Below are positions 50,779-59,288 of a DNA stretch of 64,000 nucleotides, piece after piece. Source of the stretch: J027 sp965215855 (GTDB lineage: Bacteria > Chloroflexota > Anaerolineae > Aggregatilineales > J027); contig CBDCER010000003.1 of NCBI GenBank assembly GCA_965215855.1, positions 2,852,001 through 2,916,000 of the forward strand, in the 5' to 3' direction. How positions within the stretch are numbered: the stretch's first letter is position 1; every line of letters starts with the position of its first letter. The translations under genes and the position numbers were made by a program. The notes below the pieces were generated by a model. It had not been told where the DNA came from, searched no databases, and saw nothing but the letters and a program-made list of their open reading frames with translations.

Positions 50779-51875
50779 GCTGCACCACCGTTGGGCTTCG
50801 GCAAGGCCATTTCAGTTTCTGGGTTGAAGAAACGCACCATCTCTGGCTTCAGGTTAAAATGTAGTTGTGTTCCTATTGTCGCTTCATAGGTGCGTCCGGT
50901 GCGTGCGTGTATAATTTTGTCTGCCACAAGTTCAAGATGCAACATGGCATGACCACCATGAAAATCCTCAGCATAAACCAACGATGCAATCTCACCTGAT
51001 TCACTGACCTCTGTGGCTTCGGGGCGAAAGCCTAAAATTACCTCTTGGTTGGCCGGAAGATTGTTTTCCACGGAGGGTCGCCAGGCGTCTGGCACTTGAT
51101 ACTTATTGTCGCCTGGCAGGTGTAAGGTTCCATCAACGTAGTGCCCCTGGATCAGGTTCATGCCAGGGCTTCCAATGAAGCGGGCCACGAATAAATTTGC
51201 CGGATTATGATAAACATCAGACGGTGTGCCGACCTGCTGAATTTCAGCTTCGGACATCACGACGATTCGGTCACCCATCGCCATCGCTTCGATCTGGTCA
51301 TGAGTCACATAGACCGTTGTCGCATGCTGATCAATATGTAGTTGTTTAATTTCAGCACGCATTGTCTCCCTGAACTCAGCGTCAAGTGCGCCAAGTGGCT
51401 CATCCATCAAGAACGCTGTCGGACGACGGACGAGCGCACGTCCCAGTGCAATTCGTTGTTGATCGCCGCCACTGAGGCTGCCAGGGCGAGACTTTAGCAA
51501 ATGCTCAATTCGCAGCAGTTGTGCAATCTCGCTAACCCGTTCTTTAATCTCTCCGCGTGATAATCGCTCTGCTTGCAAAGGAAAGGCAATATTCTCCCAT
51601 GCAGTCATGTGCGAATATAATGCGAAGAACTGAAAAACAAACGCGATATTGCGATCACTGGGAGAGAGCCATGTGACATCTTGCCCATCGAACAGGATGT
51701 TTCCTCCGGTCACAGATTCCAGCCCCGAAATCATACGGAGTGTCGTCGTTTTTCCACACCCAGACGGCCCCAGCAGGACAACAAACTCGCCGTCATTGAT
51801 TGTTAAGTTCATGGGCTTGACAGCGTATGCTTGTCCAAATATCTTTTCAACACCTACAAGTTCAATTGTTGCCAT
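50775..51875 (-). CDS. sugar ABC transporter ATPase, second of two types
   Basis: A 366-residue MalK-type ATPase. Walker A GPSGCGKTTT, an unusual Q-loop FQFFALYSHM, signature LSGGDQQRIALGRA, Walker B AFLMDEPLGALD, and VTHDQIEAMAMGDRI. A C-terminal OB domain is present. All catalytic residues are kept, so both ATPases should be active. Starts close behind the permease gene. Paired, non-identical ATPases are the exception among sugar importers of this family. Confidence 0.92.
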   Translation of the reverse strand: MATIELVGVEKIFGQAYAVKPMNLTINDGEFVVLLGPSGCGKTTTLRMISGLESVTGGNILFDGQDVTWLSPSDRNIAFVFQFFALYSHMTAWENIAFPLQAERLSRGEIKERVSEIAQLLRIEHLLKSRPGSLSGGDQQRIALGRALVRRPTAFLMDEPLGALDAEFRETMRAEIKQLHIDQHATTVYVTHDQIEAMAMGDRIVVMSEAEIQQVGTPSDVYHNPANLFVARFIGSPGMNLIQGHYVDGTLHLPGDNKYQVPDAWRPSVENNLPANQEVILGFRPEATEVSESGEIASLVYAEDFHGGHAMLHLELVADKIIHARTGRTYEATIGTQLHFNLKPEMVRFFNPETEMALPKPNGGAA

Positions 51876-51885
51876 AATTAACTAA

Positions 51886-52881
51886 TTACCCTTTACGTAT
51901 GGCCCCGAAGGTCACGCCACGTAACAAATGCTGGCGTAGGGCAAATGTCACAATAATTACGGGAACCAGGAAAACCAGCGATCCAGCCGCGATAGCCGCC
52001 CATTCAACGCCGAGGGTTCCAATCCGTGACGGGATACTTGGTGGTGCAGTACGGGTTGTGCCGGATGTCAACATGAGTGCAAAGGCGTATTCATTCCAGG
52101 CAAAAATGAAGCTGAAAACAGTTGTTGCTGCGATACCAGTTACCGCCTGTGGCAACACAACTTTCCTGAAGGCTTGAAGGCGCGTATACCCATCTACCAA
52201 TGCGGCTTCTTCATATTCCCTGGGGATTTCATCAATGAAGCCTTTCAGCAGCCATACGGCAAACGATAAATTAAATGCCGTATAGAGTGCAATGATCCCT
52301 GGGTAGGTATCAAAAAGCCCTAGTTCGCGGTACATCAAGAAAATGGGAATCGTCACAACTACAGGCGGCAGCATACGTGTACTCAAAATAAAGAACAACA
52401 TATCGTCTTTACCAGCAATGTCAAAGCGGCTGAACGAGTACGCAGCCAAGACGCCCATACTGACGGACAGGATTGTGGATAGGCTGGCAATAATCAGTGA
52501 ATTCTTCAGTTGATTGGGGAATTTACTTGTGCCAATAATAGCTTGTCCACGTTTGACTGCTAGCTCCTCGGCCCAATTCAAATCATCACGTTGCTGATAT
52601 TCCTCCAGTTCACTTCCAGTTAGCTGACGCCGATCCGTCAGCAAACTGACGAAGCCTTCAAGTGTTGGCTCAAAGAATACCTTGGGGGGTACAGCCGCCG
52701 CATCTGGTTTGGATTTAAAAGCAGTCAAACCCATCCAAACAACTGGAATGAGCATAATGAGAGCAAATATTGTCACAAGGGTTGTACGGATGCCTTGTAG
52801 CAGTTGGGCACGAAAACCTATCTCATCGACCCGTATTGAATGAACGATGGGAGAACGTGGTGCCGTGGGTTGGCGTGACAT
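51886..52881 (-). CDS. sugar ABC transporter permease, MalG type
   Basis: A 331-residue permease with six membrane helices. The EAA loop EYEEAALVDGYTRLQAF contacts an ATPase. Between helix 1 and helix 2 it has an extended extracytoplasmic stretch (about 68-118, TDRRQLTGSELEEYQQRDDL and following). AAAGGGGG precedes the ATG. It partners the MalF-type permease whose gene ends 4 bases upstream. Confidence 0.92.
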   Translation of the reverse strand: MSRQPTAPRSPIVHSIRVDEIGFRAQLLQGIRTTLVTIFALIMLIPVVWMGLTAFKSKPDAAAVPPKVFFEPTLEGFVSLLTDRRQLTGSELEEYQQRDDLNWAEELAVKRGQAIIGTSKFPNQLKNSLIIASLSTILSVSMGVLAAYSFSRFDIAGKDDMLFFILSTRMLPPVVVTIPIFLMYRELGLFDTYPGIIALYTAFNLSFAVWLLKGFIDEIPREYEEAALVDGYTRLQAFRKVVLPQAVTGIAATTVFSFIFAWNEYAFALMLTSGTTRTAPPSIPSRIGTLGVEWAAIAAGSLVFLVPVIIVTFALRQHLLRGVTFGAIRKG

Positions 52882-52885
52882 TTGA

Positions 52886-53794
52886 TCAGTCCCCCTTTGC
52901 GCGGTTTAGGGCGCGAATATATAAATTGCTGACGGCAATCACGATCACCAATACGATGTAAGCTAACGCGCTTGATGGCCCCGTTTCGCTCTGCAAAATT
53001 GCCTCTCGATACAAACGAACGGCTACAGTTTCAGTCTCATCGCCAGGACCACCCCCGGTCAGGCCCATGACGAGATCAAACTGTTTGAAGGCTTCAATCG
53101 TTCTGAAAAGGAGTGCAATCAGGAGCAACGGCATAGCCTGGGGAAGCGTGATACGTCGAAATTGGAACCACCACCCGGCACGGTCAATGGCAGCCGCTTC
53201 GTAAAGATAATTCGGGATGGCACTCAAACCAGCGAGTGAGAGTAACATGACGAAGGGACTCCACATCCAGACATCAACAATTACAATCGCCCACATTGCT
53301 AGTTTGGGTTCCCCCAGCCATTCGGGCGCGGTATTTGGGTCATCATAGAGCAGTAGATAGTTGAGGATACCACTGGATGGGTTGAATATATTTCGCCAGA
53401 ATACGCCGACCACCACAGGTGATACCATCATTGGAATAAGGATGAGAGTCGTGATGAGGCCACTACCCTTAAACTTAGTTTTGAGCAGCATGGCAAGGCC
53501 AAAACCGACAATCATCTGTAGGGACACAGACAAGACTGTGTAGCGACCAGTCACCGCAAAATTGTGCCAGAATCGCTCATCACTAAGAATAGAGTGATAA
53601 TTGTCAAGGCCGACCCATCTGGGCGCATCATCTTTGATGACAGAGTAATCAGTGAAACTCAGGTAAAGACTGTAGAACAATGGAAATATGTTCATCAGAA
53701 TCAGCAATATCATTGTCGGCCCGATAAAGAGCAGGACAATATTGCGATCACTAATGCTCTTCCGAAGTCGAGAAATATTCGTTGTGTCTGACAC
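52886..53794 (-). CDS. sugar ABC transporter permease, MalF type
   Basis: A 302-residue permease with six helices, starting at GTG 53792-53794 with GGGAAG nine bases upstream; the longer frame starts with TTG. The EAA loop is LYEAAAIDRAGWWFQFRRI. It begins NIVLLFIGPTMILLILMNIF, the usual first helix of the UgpA/MalF group. Confidence 0.92.
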   Translation of the reverse strand: MSDTTNISRLRKSISDRNIVLLFIGPTMILLILMNIFPLFYSLYLSFTDYSVIKDDAPRWVGLDNYHSILSDERFWHNFAVTGRYTVLSVSLQMIVGFGLAMLLKTKFKGSGLITTLILIPMMVSPVVVGVFWRNIFNPSSGILNYLLLYDDPNTAPEWLGEPKLAMWAIVIVDVWMWSPFVMLLSLAGLSAIPNYLYEAAAIDRAGWWFQFRRITLPQAMPLLLIALLFRTIEAFKQFDLVMGLTGGGPGDETETVAVRLYREAILQSETGPSSALAYIVLVIVIAVSNLYIRALNRAKGD

Positions 53795-53887
53795 TCTATA
53801 ACTTCCCAAAATGAACTTTAGTAATATTTATGATGTGATGGGGTATATAAACAACACCCCATCACCATCTTCAGCGGCCTAAGCAGG

Positions 53888-55240
53888 CTATTCTATGTAA
53901 CCCGCTTCAGCGAGAATTTCGTCAGATTCTAGTGCGAGATTGTCAAGAGCCTCTTGTGCAGTTCCCTCACCGCCAACCACGTAAGCATGAATGTTCCGTT
54001 GTGTGGCCTCTAGGAGCGCACCGAATTCAGGAATGTTCCAGAAATCCTTCACAAAGGTCATTGTTTCGGCAAACGCAGGATTATAGGGTGTCTGATTCAA
54101 GAATGCCTCTGAGTTCAGCACTTCAATATTGGCTGTATAACCACCCAGCTCGGCCCAACGTGCTTGAATATCGGGTTGGGCAAACCAGCGGATGAAGTCC
54201 AGAGAGGCCTGCTGGCGCTCTTCATTGATGTAAGAATTAACGCTGATACCCTGCCCACCAAGTGCAGCGAAACGATCACCGTTGGGGCCAGCTGGCATTG
54301 CAAAGTAACCAGTTACATCACGATAGGGATTAACATCAGGATTATCCAGGGCCGGGAAGAACGCAAAGTAATTCATAATCATTGCTGCTTGGCCGGTAAT
54401 GAATACATCGTTCATCTCAGCGAAGAATGCGTTATTGGTGCCCGGCGGGGCAAAGGAGTATAGCTCTGCGTAGAGTTCTAGCGCAGCTACAGCTTCTGGC
54501 GAGTTAATTACGTCATAGACATTGAAGTCTCCGTCAGCAAAATTGGCACCATAGCTAAAGAGGACGTTCTCAAAGCCCATGGTAATGGCATCATAGTCGA
54601 TCTGCGTATAAATACCAATGCCATATAGACCATCGTCGGGGCGATAGAAGAACTCAGCAATATCACGAAGCTGTGCCCAAGTTTCTGGGACGGCCAGAGG
54701 ATAGCCATATGCCGCTTCAAAAGCCGCCATTTCATCAGTGTCTTCGAATAGATCCATGCGATAAGCGAATCCATTGGCGTCGCCTTCGGTGGGGTAAGCG
54801 TAATAACGAGCTTCCCCGGCAGGATACTCACCATAGTATTGCAGTGTGGCTGGTGTGACTGTTTCAACCAGGCCTTCGGTAACCATAAAATCAGTGATCT
54901 CGATATAGTGGCCTTCGGTAACTGCCTGCCCAAGCCATTGGCTGTCGCCAAGGATCATGTCATATGAATCGCCTCGAGCCGCCCATTCAGCAAGTACACG
55001 GTCATAATAGCTACCCCAAGGTTCCTGAACGACAGTGACCTTGATGCCAGTTGCGTCCTCGTATTCGTTGCCAACCTGCTGCAAGAAATTCGCAGGATCC
55101 CATTCTGCCCACCAAATTGTCAATTCCGTGATGCCATCCTGGGCAAGAACAACTTCTGTTGGCCTGGGTGTGCTTCCAGGGCCAGAGAGTCCCACCATCA
55201 TCACCAAGGTAAGTAACAACGCAATAGCAACTTTCTTCAT
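53888..55240 (-). CDS. sugar ABC transporter substrate-binding protein
   Basis: A 450-residue family 1 extracellular binding protein. Signal peptide MKKVAIALLLTLVMMVGLSG, with likely cleavage near VVLAQ; no lipobox Cys, which is unusual for a monoderm cell where binding proteins are normally lipid-anchored. Body motifs: ELTIWWAEWDPANFLQ, GSYYDRVLAEWAARGDSYDM and FITGQAAMIMNYFAFF. ATG at 55238-55240 with GGAGG upstream. It is the first transporter gene after the regulator. Ligand unknown; the family takes oligosaccharides, polyols and sugar acids. Confidence 0.9.
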   Translation of the reverse strand: MKKVAIALLLTLVMMVGLSGPGSTPRPTEVVLAQDGITELTIWWAEWDPANFLQQVGNEYEDATGIKVTVVQEPWGSYYDRVLAEWAARGDSYDMILGDSQWLGQAVTEGHYIEITDFMVTEGLVETVTPATLQYYGEYPAGEARYYAYPTEGDANGFAYRMDLFEDTDEMAAFEAAYGYPLAVPETWAQLRDIAEFFYRPDDGLYGIGIYTQIDYDAITMGFENVLFSYGANFADGDFNVYDVINSPEAVAALELYAELYSFAPPGTNNAFFAEMNDVFITGQAAMIMNYFAFFPALDNPDVNPYRDVTGYFAMPAGPNGDRFAALGGQGISVNSYINEERQQASLDFIRWFAQPDIQARWAELGGYTANIEVLNSEAFLNQTPYNPAFAETMTFVKDFWNIPEFGALLEATQRNIHAYVVGGEGTAQEALDNLALESDEILAEAGYIE

Positions 55241-55347
55241 CACTTTTTCATCCTCCACTCAAATTAGAGATTTAAACAGATATGGTTGGATTATTCTATA
55301 TATGTAGTCGATTATCCTCCTCCTTGTTTTACATTTGCTAAATGCCA

Positions 55348-56058
55348 CTAGGGCGCACGAAAATCACGAGTCCTGAAAATATTCTTACGAACATTCTGCA
55401 AATGCGTAGACGTAAGCCGGTATGCTTTGTCGCCATCTCCTTGGATGATGGCGTCGGCTATTTCGCGATGTTCTAGAGTGCCTAATATGAGGAATTCATC
55501 CGTTACTTGAGAGCTGACTCCTTGTTTGTACATGCGGAGTTTTGCTTGCAATACGATCTGCCCAAGCCATGCATTTGAACATGCACGGCAAACGACTTCA
55601 TGCCATTCCGCATCTATACTCGCCCAGGCTGATCGATCTGCGATTTGTGCGGCTGCTTCAAGCCGGGTTGTGCAGTCAATCAAGTTGTTTTTAAGATCTT
55701 CTGAGACTGCCTCTGCGGCGCGGCGCGAAACCTCTGGTTCCAGCATCTCGCGGACTTCTAATGCTTCTAATACTTGTGTTACTGAGCGGGAGGCAATTGC
55801 GACAGCACGCCCCGGAATGATTTGGAGGAGACCCTCTTGTGCTAGTTGCTGGATTGCGGTTCTCGTAGGCGTGCGGCTGATACCAAGTGCATTAGATAGG
55901 CGAACTTCGGATAATAAATCACCCTCTTGCACATCCACATTCATGATTGCATCTTTAAGACACTCATAAGCAACATCACGCAAGAGGCGATGTTGTGTAT
56001 GGTAATTGTCTATATTTGTTTGAATAAAAGTTTCTATCCGTTGAAGGGTTTTATTCAT
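55348..56058 (-). CDS. GntR/FCD-family transcription regulator
   Basis: A regulator of about 236 residues. The winged helix-turn-helix is at about 45-85 (LSEVRLSNALGISRTPTRTA). The C-terminal FCD effector domain has VREMLEPEVSRRAAEAV, a metal-binding-type HEVVCRACSN (with upstream Asp) and TLEHREIADAI, TSTHLQNVRKN with the His ligands. FCD regulators respond to organic acids or sugar acids and usually repress. It heads the cluster and has its own promoter overlapped by three spaced operator-like repeats, so autorepression is likely. The open frame extends four codons to a GTG at 56070; neither start has a good ribosome site. Confidence 0.9.
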   Translation of the reverse strand: MNKTLQRIETFIQTNIDNYHTQHRLLRDVAYECLKDAIMNVDVQEGDLLSEVRLSNALGISRTPTRTAIQQLAQEGLLQIIPGRAVAIASRSVTQVLEALEVREMLEPEVSRRAAEAVSEDLKNNLIDCTTRLEAAAQIADRSAWASIDAEWHEVVCRACSNAWLGQIVLQAKLRMYKQGVSSQVTDEFLILGTLEHREIADAIIQGDGDKAYRLTSTHLQNVRKNIFRTRDFRAP

Positions 56059-56095
56059 TATGTCAATCACGAAAATCTAATAACAAAATAAAGCT

Positions 56096-56125
56096 GTATA
56101 CAACCGATATACAATCAGTATGCAA
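56096..56125. repeat. three 8-bp elements at 11-bp spacing over the gntR promoter
   Basis: On the minus strand TTGCATAC, TTGTATAT and TTGTATAC (plus 118-125, 107-114 and 96-103 of the 56000 block) are each separated by 3 bases, giving a repeat of exactly 11 bp. The first overlaps the -10 box and the others cover the transcription start region. The last copy also forms the palindrome TGTATACA (56095-56102). Operator function for the GntR protein is inferred. Confidence 0.65.
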
Positions 56126-56145
56126 TGATTCTTGTCGAATGTCAA
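56117..56145 (-). promoter_or_regulatory. promoter of the gntR/catabolic cluster
   Basis: On the minus strand perfect TTGACA (plus 56140-56145), 17-base spacer, CATACT (plus 56117-56122). The -10 lies within the first of the spaced operator-like elements. Confidence 0.7.
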
Positions 56146-56416
56146 TCAATTGGTGGGTGCATTCCAGATTGGGTGCAAAAAGAGTAAACTGTGAGGAGGC
56201 CGAAGAGGAGCTAAACTCAAGAACCTCAGAAGCACACAAAGATGTCACCGTCCGACAAGGATGAGTATGTAAGGGAGCTGCCTGAGTTTGTTTTCAGAGG
56301 AGGAGATTTGAGGCTAGCCAATCTGCCATATAATGACGGCTTGACCCTGCTGGCGAGTGGTCATATCAAAATCGAATGTATTATCTCTCTTGGCAAGCCT
56401 TCGGGAATCCTTCTAA
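56146..56416. other. 271-base intergenic region between the gntR promoter and GH1 gene
   Basis: No convincing gene, hairpin terminator or known RNA was found. A plus-strand frame opening at 56242 continues antisense through the conserved GH1 gene and is not credible. Confidence 0.5.
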
Positions 56417-57820
56417 TTATCCTGCATTTTTATCTGCAGTACCCGATTTGCGAGGCGGAAGCTCAACGACAGCCTGCCCAGGCGACCCCGGAAATAACTC
56501 ACCCAGCAGTTGCGGCGCATACTCGCGCACCATGTCGCTGCTCAAGCCATTTTCAAGCGAAATCGCGCGATAGAATTTTCCACTGGACCGCAATGTGCGT
56601 TCCTGTGTCTCGAAATCCATTGCATACAGTCCGAAGTGGAAATCAGGATTATATGCAGCAGTCCATTCAAAATTATCCATCAGCGTCCAATAGTAAAAAC
56701 CTTTGACGGGAATATTGAAATTGACCCCTCGCCAGACATGCCGCACAGCCTGGGCAATGTACCAGCGGCGGATTTCGTCACCTTTATCGGGTGTGCCGGT
56801 TTCAGTAACATAAATCGGTTTGCGGAGTACCTTCCACACATATTTAATCTGGTCGAACAAGCCTTGTGGATAGATTTCACCCCAAAGCGGTGGGGAAGGT
56901 GGCGAGTCAGGATCAGGAACTTGTTTCAAAAAGAATGTGCCGGGTGACAGCGGAGAAAATCCACCACGATACCGCTGATAATAGTTGAGTCCTGTGAAAT
57001 CCAGTGTATCAGGCAGGTTGGGGAGGACCACACGCTTACGCAGCGGAAAGCGTAATTCACCAGTGGCGATGGCTTCTAAAAAGGCGTGGTTGAAAACGCG
57101 CCGCACCAGCCGCACTGGATGGCGATTGATGAAGCGGGGGCGCAGGGGATCAAAGATCAGGAGGTGTTTGGCAAGTCCCACCTCGGCCTCTGGATAGCGC
57201 GATTTGATAACTTGATAGGCTCCGGCATGGGCACGCAGCATCAATTCAGCACAACGGAACATCTTCCACGGATTATGCTGGCCGGGATAGAACATGCCGA
57301 CCAGATAAGCCTGCACCGCATAAACCATTGGCTCGTTGAATGTACACCACAGGTCACAGTCGTCGCCAAAAGCCTCCACCGCGATTTCCGCCCAACGCAC
57401 AAACCGATCTACTGTTCGACTTTCCAGCCAGCCCCCCTCGTTCTCCAGCCACATTGGATTTGTGAAATGGTGCAGTGTCACCATCGGACGAATGCCCCGC
57501 ACGCGTAGGCCTTTTAGCATGTCCTGATATTGGCGTACAGCGTCATCATCAATGGTTTCTGGTTTAGGCTGGATGCGACTCCATTCAATCGAGAGACGGT
57601 GTGTAGAATGGCCCAGGTATTGCATCCGGTCAAAATCTTCGATCCAGCGTCCTTCCCACCAGTCGCAGCCCTGACCGTGTTTCTGATCCTGATAGACGAT
57701 GCCATTTTCCATGTTTTCCCAATGTGCCCAGCTGTTGTTCAGATTGCCTTCGACCTGGTGGGCGGCGGTTGCTGTGCCCCATAAAAACCCTTCGGGAAAA
57801 CGGAAGACTGCTTCAGCCAT
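56417..57820 (-). CDS. GH1 family beta-glycosidase
   Basis: A 467-residue glycoside hydrolase family 1 enzyme, normal length. N-terminal signature FRFPEGFLWGTATAAHQVEG. The acid/base Glu is in WCTFNEPMVY (about 160). The nucleophile Glu is in YVTETGTPD (about 345), where family members usually have TENG. The aglycone-site WTLMDNFEW is present. There is no signal peptide, so it acts in the cytoplasm on an imported beta-glycoside. It lies 350 bases upstream of the regulator and is not in the same transcript, but it could feed the catabolic cluster. Confidence 0.93.
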   Translation of the reverse strand: MAEAVFRFPEGFLWGTATAAHQVEGNLNNSWAHWENMENGIVYQDQKHGQGCDWWEGRWIEDFDRMQYLGHSTHRLSIEWSRIQPKPETIDDDAVRQYQDMLKGLRVRGIRPMVTLHHFTNPMWLENEGGWLESRTVDRFVRWAEIAVEAFGDDCDLWCTFNEPMVYAVQAYLVGMFYPGQHNPWKMFRCAELMLRAHAGAYQVIKSRYPEAEVGLAKHLLIFDPLRPRFINRHPVRLVRRVFNHAFLEAIATGELRFPLRKRVVLPNLPDTLDFTGLNYYQRYRGGFSPLSPGTFFLKQVPDPDSPPSPPLWGEIYPQGLFDQIKYVWKVLRKPIYVTETGTPDKGDEIRRWYIAQAVRHVWRGVNFNIPVKGFYYWTLMDNFEWTAAYNPDFHFGLYAMDFETQERTLRSSGKFYRAISLENGLSSDMVREYAPQLLGELFPGSPGQAVVELPPRKSGTADKNAG

Positions 57821-57832
57821 AAGATTATTGCC

Positions 57833-58762
57833 TCAACGTGCCCGGAAAATAACTTGATAGGAACGGAGTGTGCCTGCTTCATCGCAAACACCGGCTTCCA
57901 ACCGATCTGTAACTTCGCTGCGCCCCAGCCGGACCTGGTAAGCAATGCCTTCCTCCATCTGGAAGTCGGCATACCCATCACCACGATTGGGTTTCAAGCC
58001 GGTATAAAAGCTCTGTTGAGTTTGGCCGGTGGATGTATTCCAGAGAACAGTCACACGAACACCCGGAACACTTTCGCCAGATTCTTGCACATAGACCTCA
58101 ATGACGCCGCTATTGTCGGGATCGCAGAATTGGCTGATGGGTAAGACACTATATTCTTGGGATGAAGATGCTGTAGTGGGTGCGGGAGTCGTGGCAGCCA
58201 CAGTGGGTGGCGTGACACGGGGCGCGTCGGGAGTGGTGGTCTTAGTTGCTACTGGCGTAAGTGACGGTGGCAGTGTGATCGTTGGCGTAGTGACGACTGC
58301 TGTAGACGGGGGTGATGTTGCATAGATAGAGAGGTCGCAATCGACACGGACATCAGGTTGTTGATTGAATATGGCAATGAGATGTAGCATCGCTTGAATA
58401 TCGGCGCTGGTTTGCACATCGCCTGCCCGTGTCATCTCGCAGGCAGTGTCAGCGACCAGTTGGAATGGGTCTATGTTCGGGTCAACTTCAGTCAATAGAG
58501 TATAAGCACGGTCCAGATTACTGGTGTAAGCATAGTCGAGCGCGACGGCAATGATGTAATTGCGGCGATCTTCATCCCGCAACTGGTTAGGGAGCGTGTT
58601 GCGCTCAACTGCTGGCGAAATGCGCCAGGAGTAAAATAGCCCCAGGCCAATGCCCCCCAGCAGACCAATCAGTGCCACTACTGCGAAAAGCATTCCCTGG
58701 GTAGTGCTAGTAGCATCAGGTTCATAGAGTAAATCGTCGTGGTCGGTGTGATAGTGTGTCAT
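57833..58762 (-). CDS. single-span protein with Thr/Pro linker and C-terminal beta domain
   Basis: A 309-residue protein. A charged N-terminus is followed by one membrane helix at 24-45 (LLGGIGLGLFYSW at its end), a conserved-looking segment (LRDEDRRNYIIAVALDYAYT) also found in the next gene, a Thr/Pro-rich linker (about 150-205) and a C-terminal domain (about 210-309) with VIEVYVQESGESVPGVRVTV that looks like a carboxypeptidase-regulatory or Ig-like beta-sandwich. It is probably exposed on the cell surface. Unknown family. Confidence 0.7.
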   Translation of the reverse strand: MTHYHTDHDDLLYEPDATSTTQGMLFAVVALIGLLGGIGLGLFYSWRISPAVERNTLPNQLRDEDRRNYIIAVALDYAYTSNLDRAYTLLTEVDPNIDPFQLVADTACEMTRAGDVQTSADIQAMLHLIAIFNQQPDVRVDCDLSIYATSPPSTAVVTTPTITLPPSLTPVATKTTTPDAPRVTPPTVAATTPAPTTASSSQEYSVLPISQFCDPDNSGVIEVYVQESGESVPGVRVTVLWNTSTGQTQQSFYTGLKPNRGDGYADFQMEEGIAYQVRLGRSEVTDRLEAGVCDEAGTLRSYQVIFRAR

Positions 58763-58767
58763 TTAAT

Positions 58768-59184
58768 CTATTGCTGACCGGGTTGAGGAAGGAAACTTTC
58801 CATGACAGGCGTCAAACGATCAAAACCTTCCGCCAACGCCACTAAATCTCGGATAGTATCGGGATTAGCGCCTTCGCTGATTTGTTGTTCAGTAAGATAT
58901 TGTACCCAATCGGGGATGTTGTCGATTGGGTAAACTTGTCCATCATCGCAGGTCGAGGCGTTCTCAATGCGCAGCGGGCGCAGGCGGTCAATGGCTTTGG
59001 TCAGATTGCCATCGAGCCGATAACCACGCGCCACCATCAAGGTATAGTTTTCCTGATAACGTTCGGCAAGCTGGCACATATGACTGTTGCGATATTCAAT
59101 GGGAAACTGAATCCAGCCTAAATAAAGGCCGATGCCTGTCCCTAATACCATGGCAATCGCACCGGTGAAGATATAGCTTCGCAT
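58768..59184 (-). CDS. single-span protein related to its downstream neighbour
   Basis: A 138-residue protein from ATG 59182-59184 with GAGGA upstream. Helix at about 4-25 ends GIGLYLGWIQFPIEYRNS, matching the pattern in the 57833-58762 protein (GIGLGLFYSWRISPAVERNT). A following segment, QENYTLMVARGYRLDGNLTKA, matches RRNYIIAVALDYAYTSNLDRA. The two are therefore diverged paralogs sharing a membrane helix plus TPR-like helical module. The longer open frame upstream lacks support. Confidence 0.7.
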   Translation of the reverse strand: MRSYIFTGAIAMVLGTGIGLYLGWIQFPIEYRNSHMCQLAERYQENYTLMVARGYRLDGNLTKAIDRLRPLRIENASTCDDGQVYPIDNIPDWVQYLTEQQISEGANPDTIRDLVALAEGFDRLTPVMESFLPQPGQQ

Positions 59185-59245
59185 TACCGTCCTCGTGGTG
59201 GTATAATCCCGACACCTATCATAACGTTGTGTGCCAAAATACACA

Positions 59246-59267
59246 AAGGCCGGTAAACCCCGGCCTT
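59246..59267 (-). terminator. terminator downstream of tRNA-Leu
   Basis: AAGGCCGG (59246-59253) and CCGGCCTT (59260-59267) pair around a 6-base loop. On the minus strand TGTGTATTTT follows. It lies 21 bases after the tRNA 3' end. Confidence 0.75.
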
Positions 59268-59288
59268 GTAAATCTAACTATGATGGTG

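Noticed and set aside
56242..56706. 154-codon plus-strand frame starting between the regulator and GH1
   Set aside because: Two thirds of it is antisense to the conserved GH1 C-terminus, and the start has no ribosome site.
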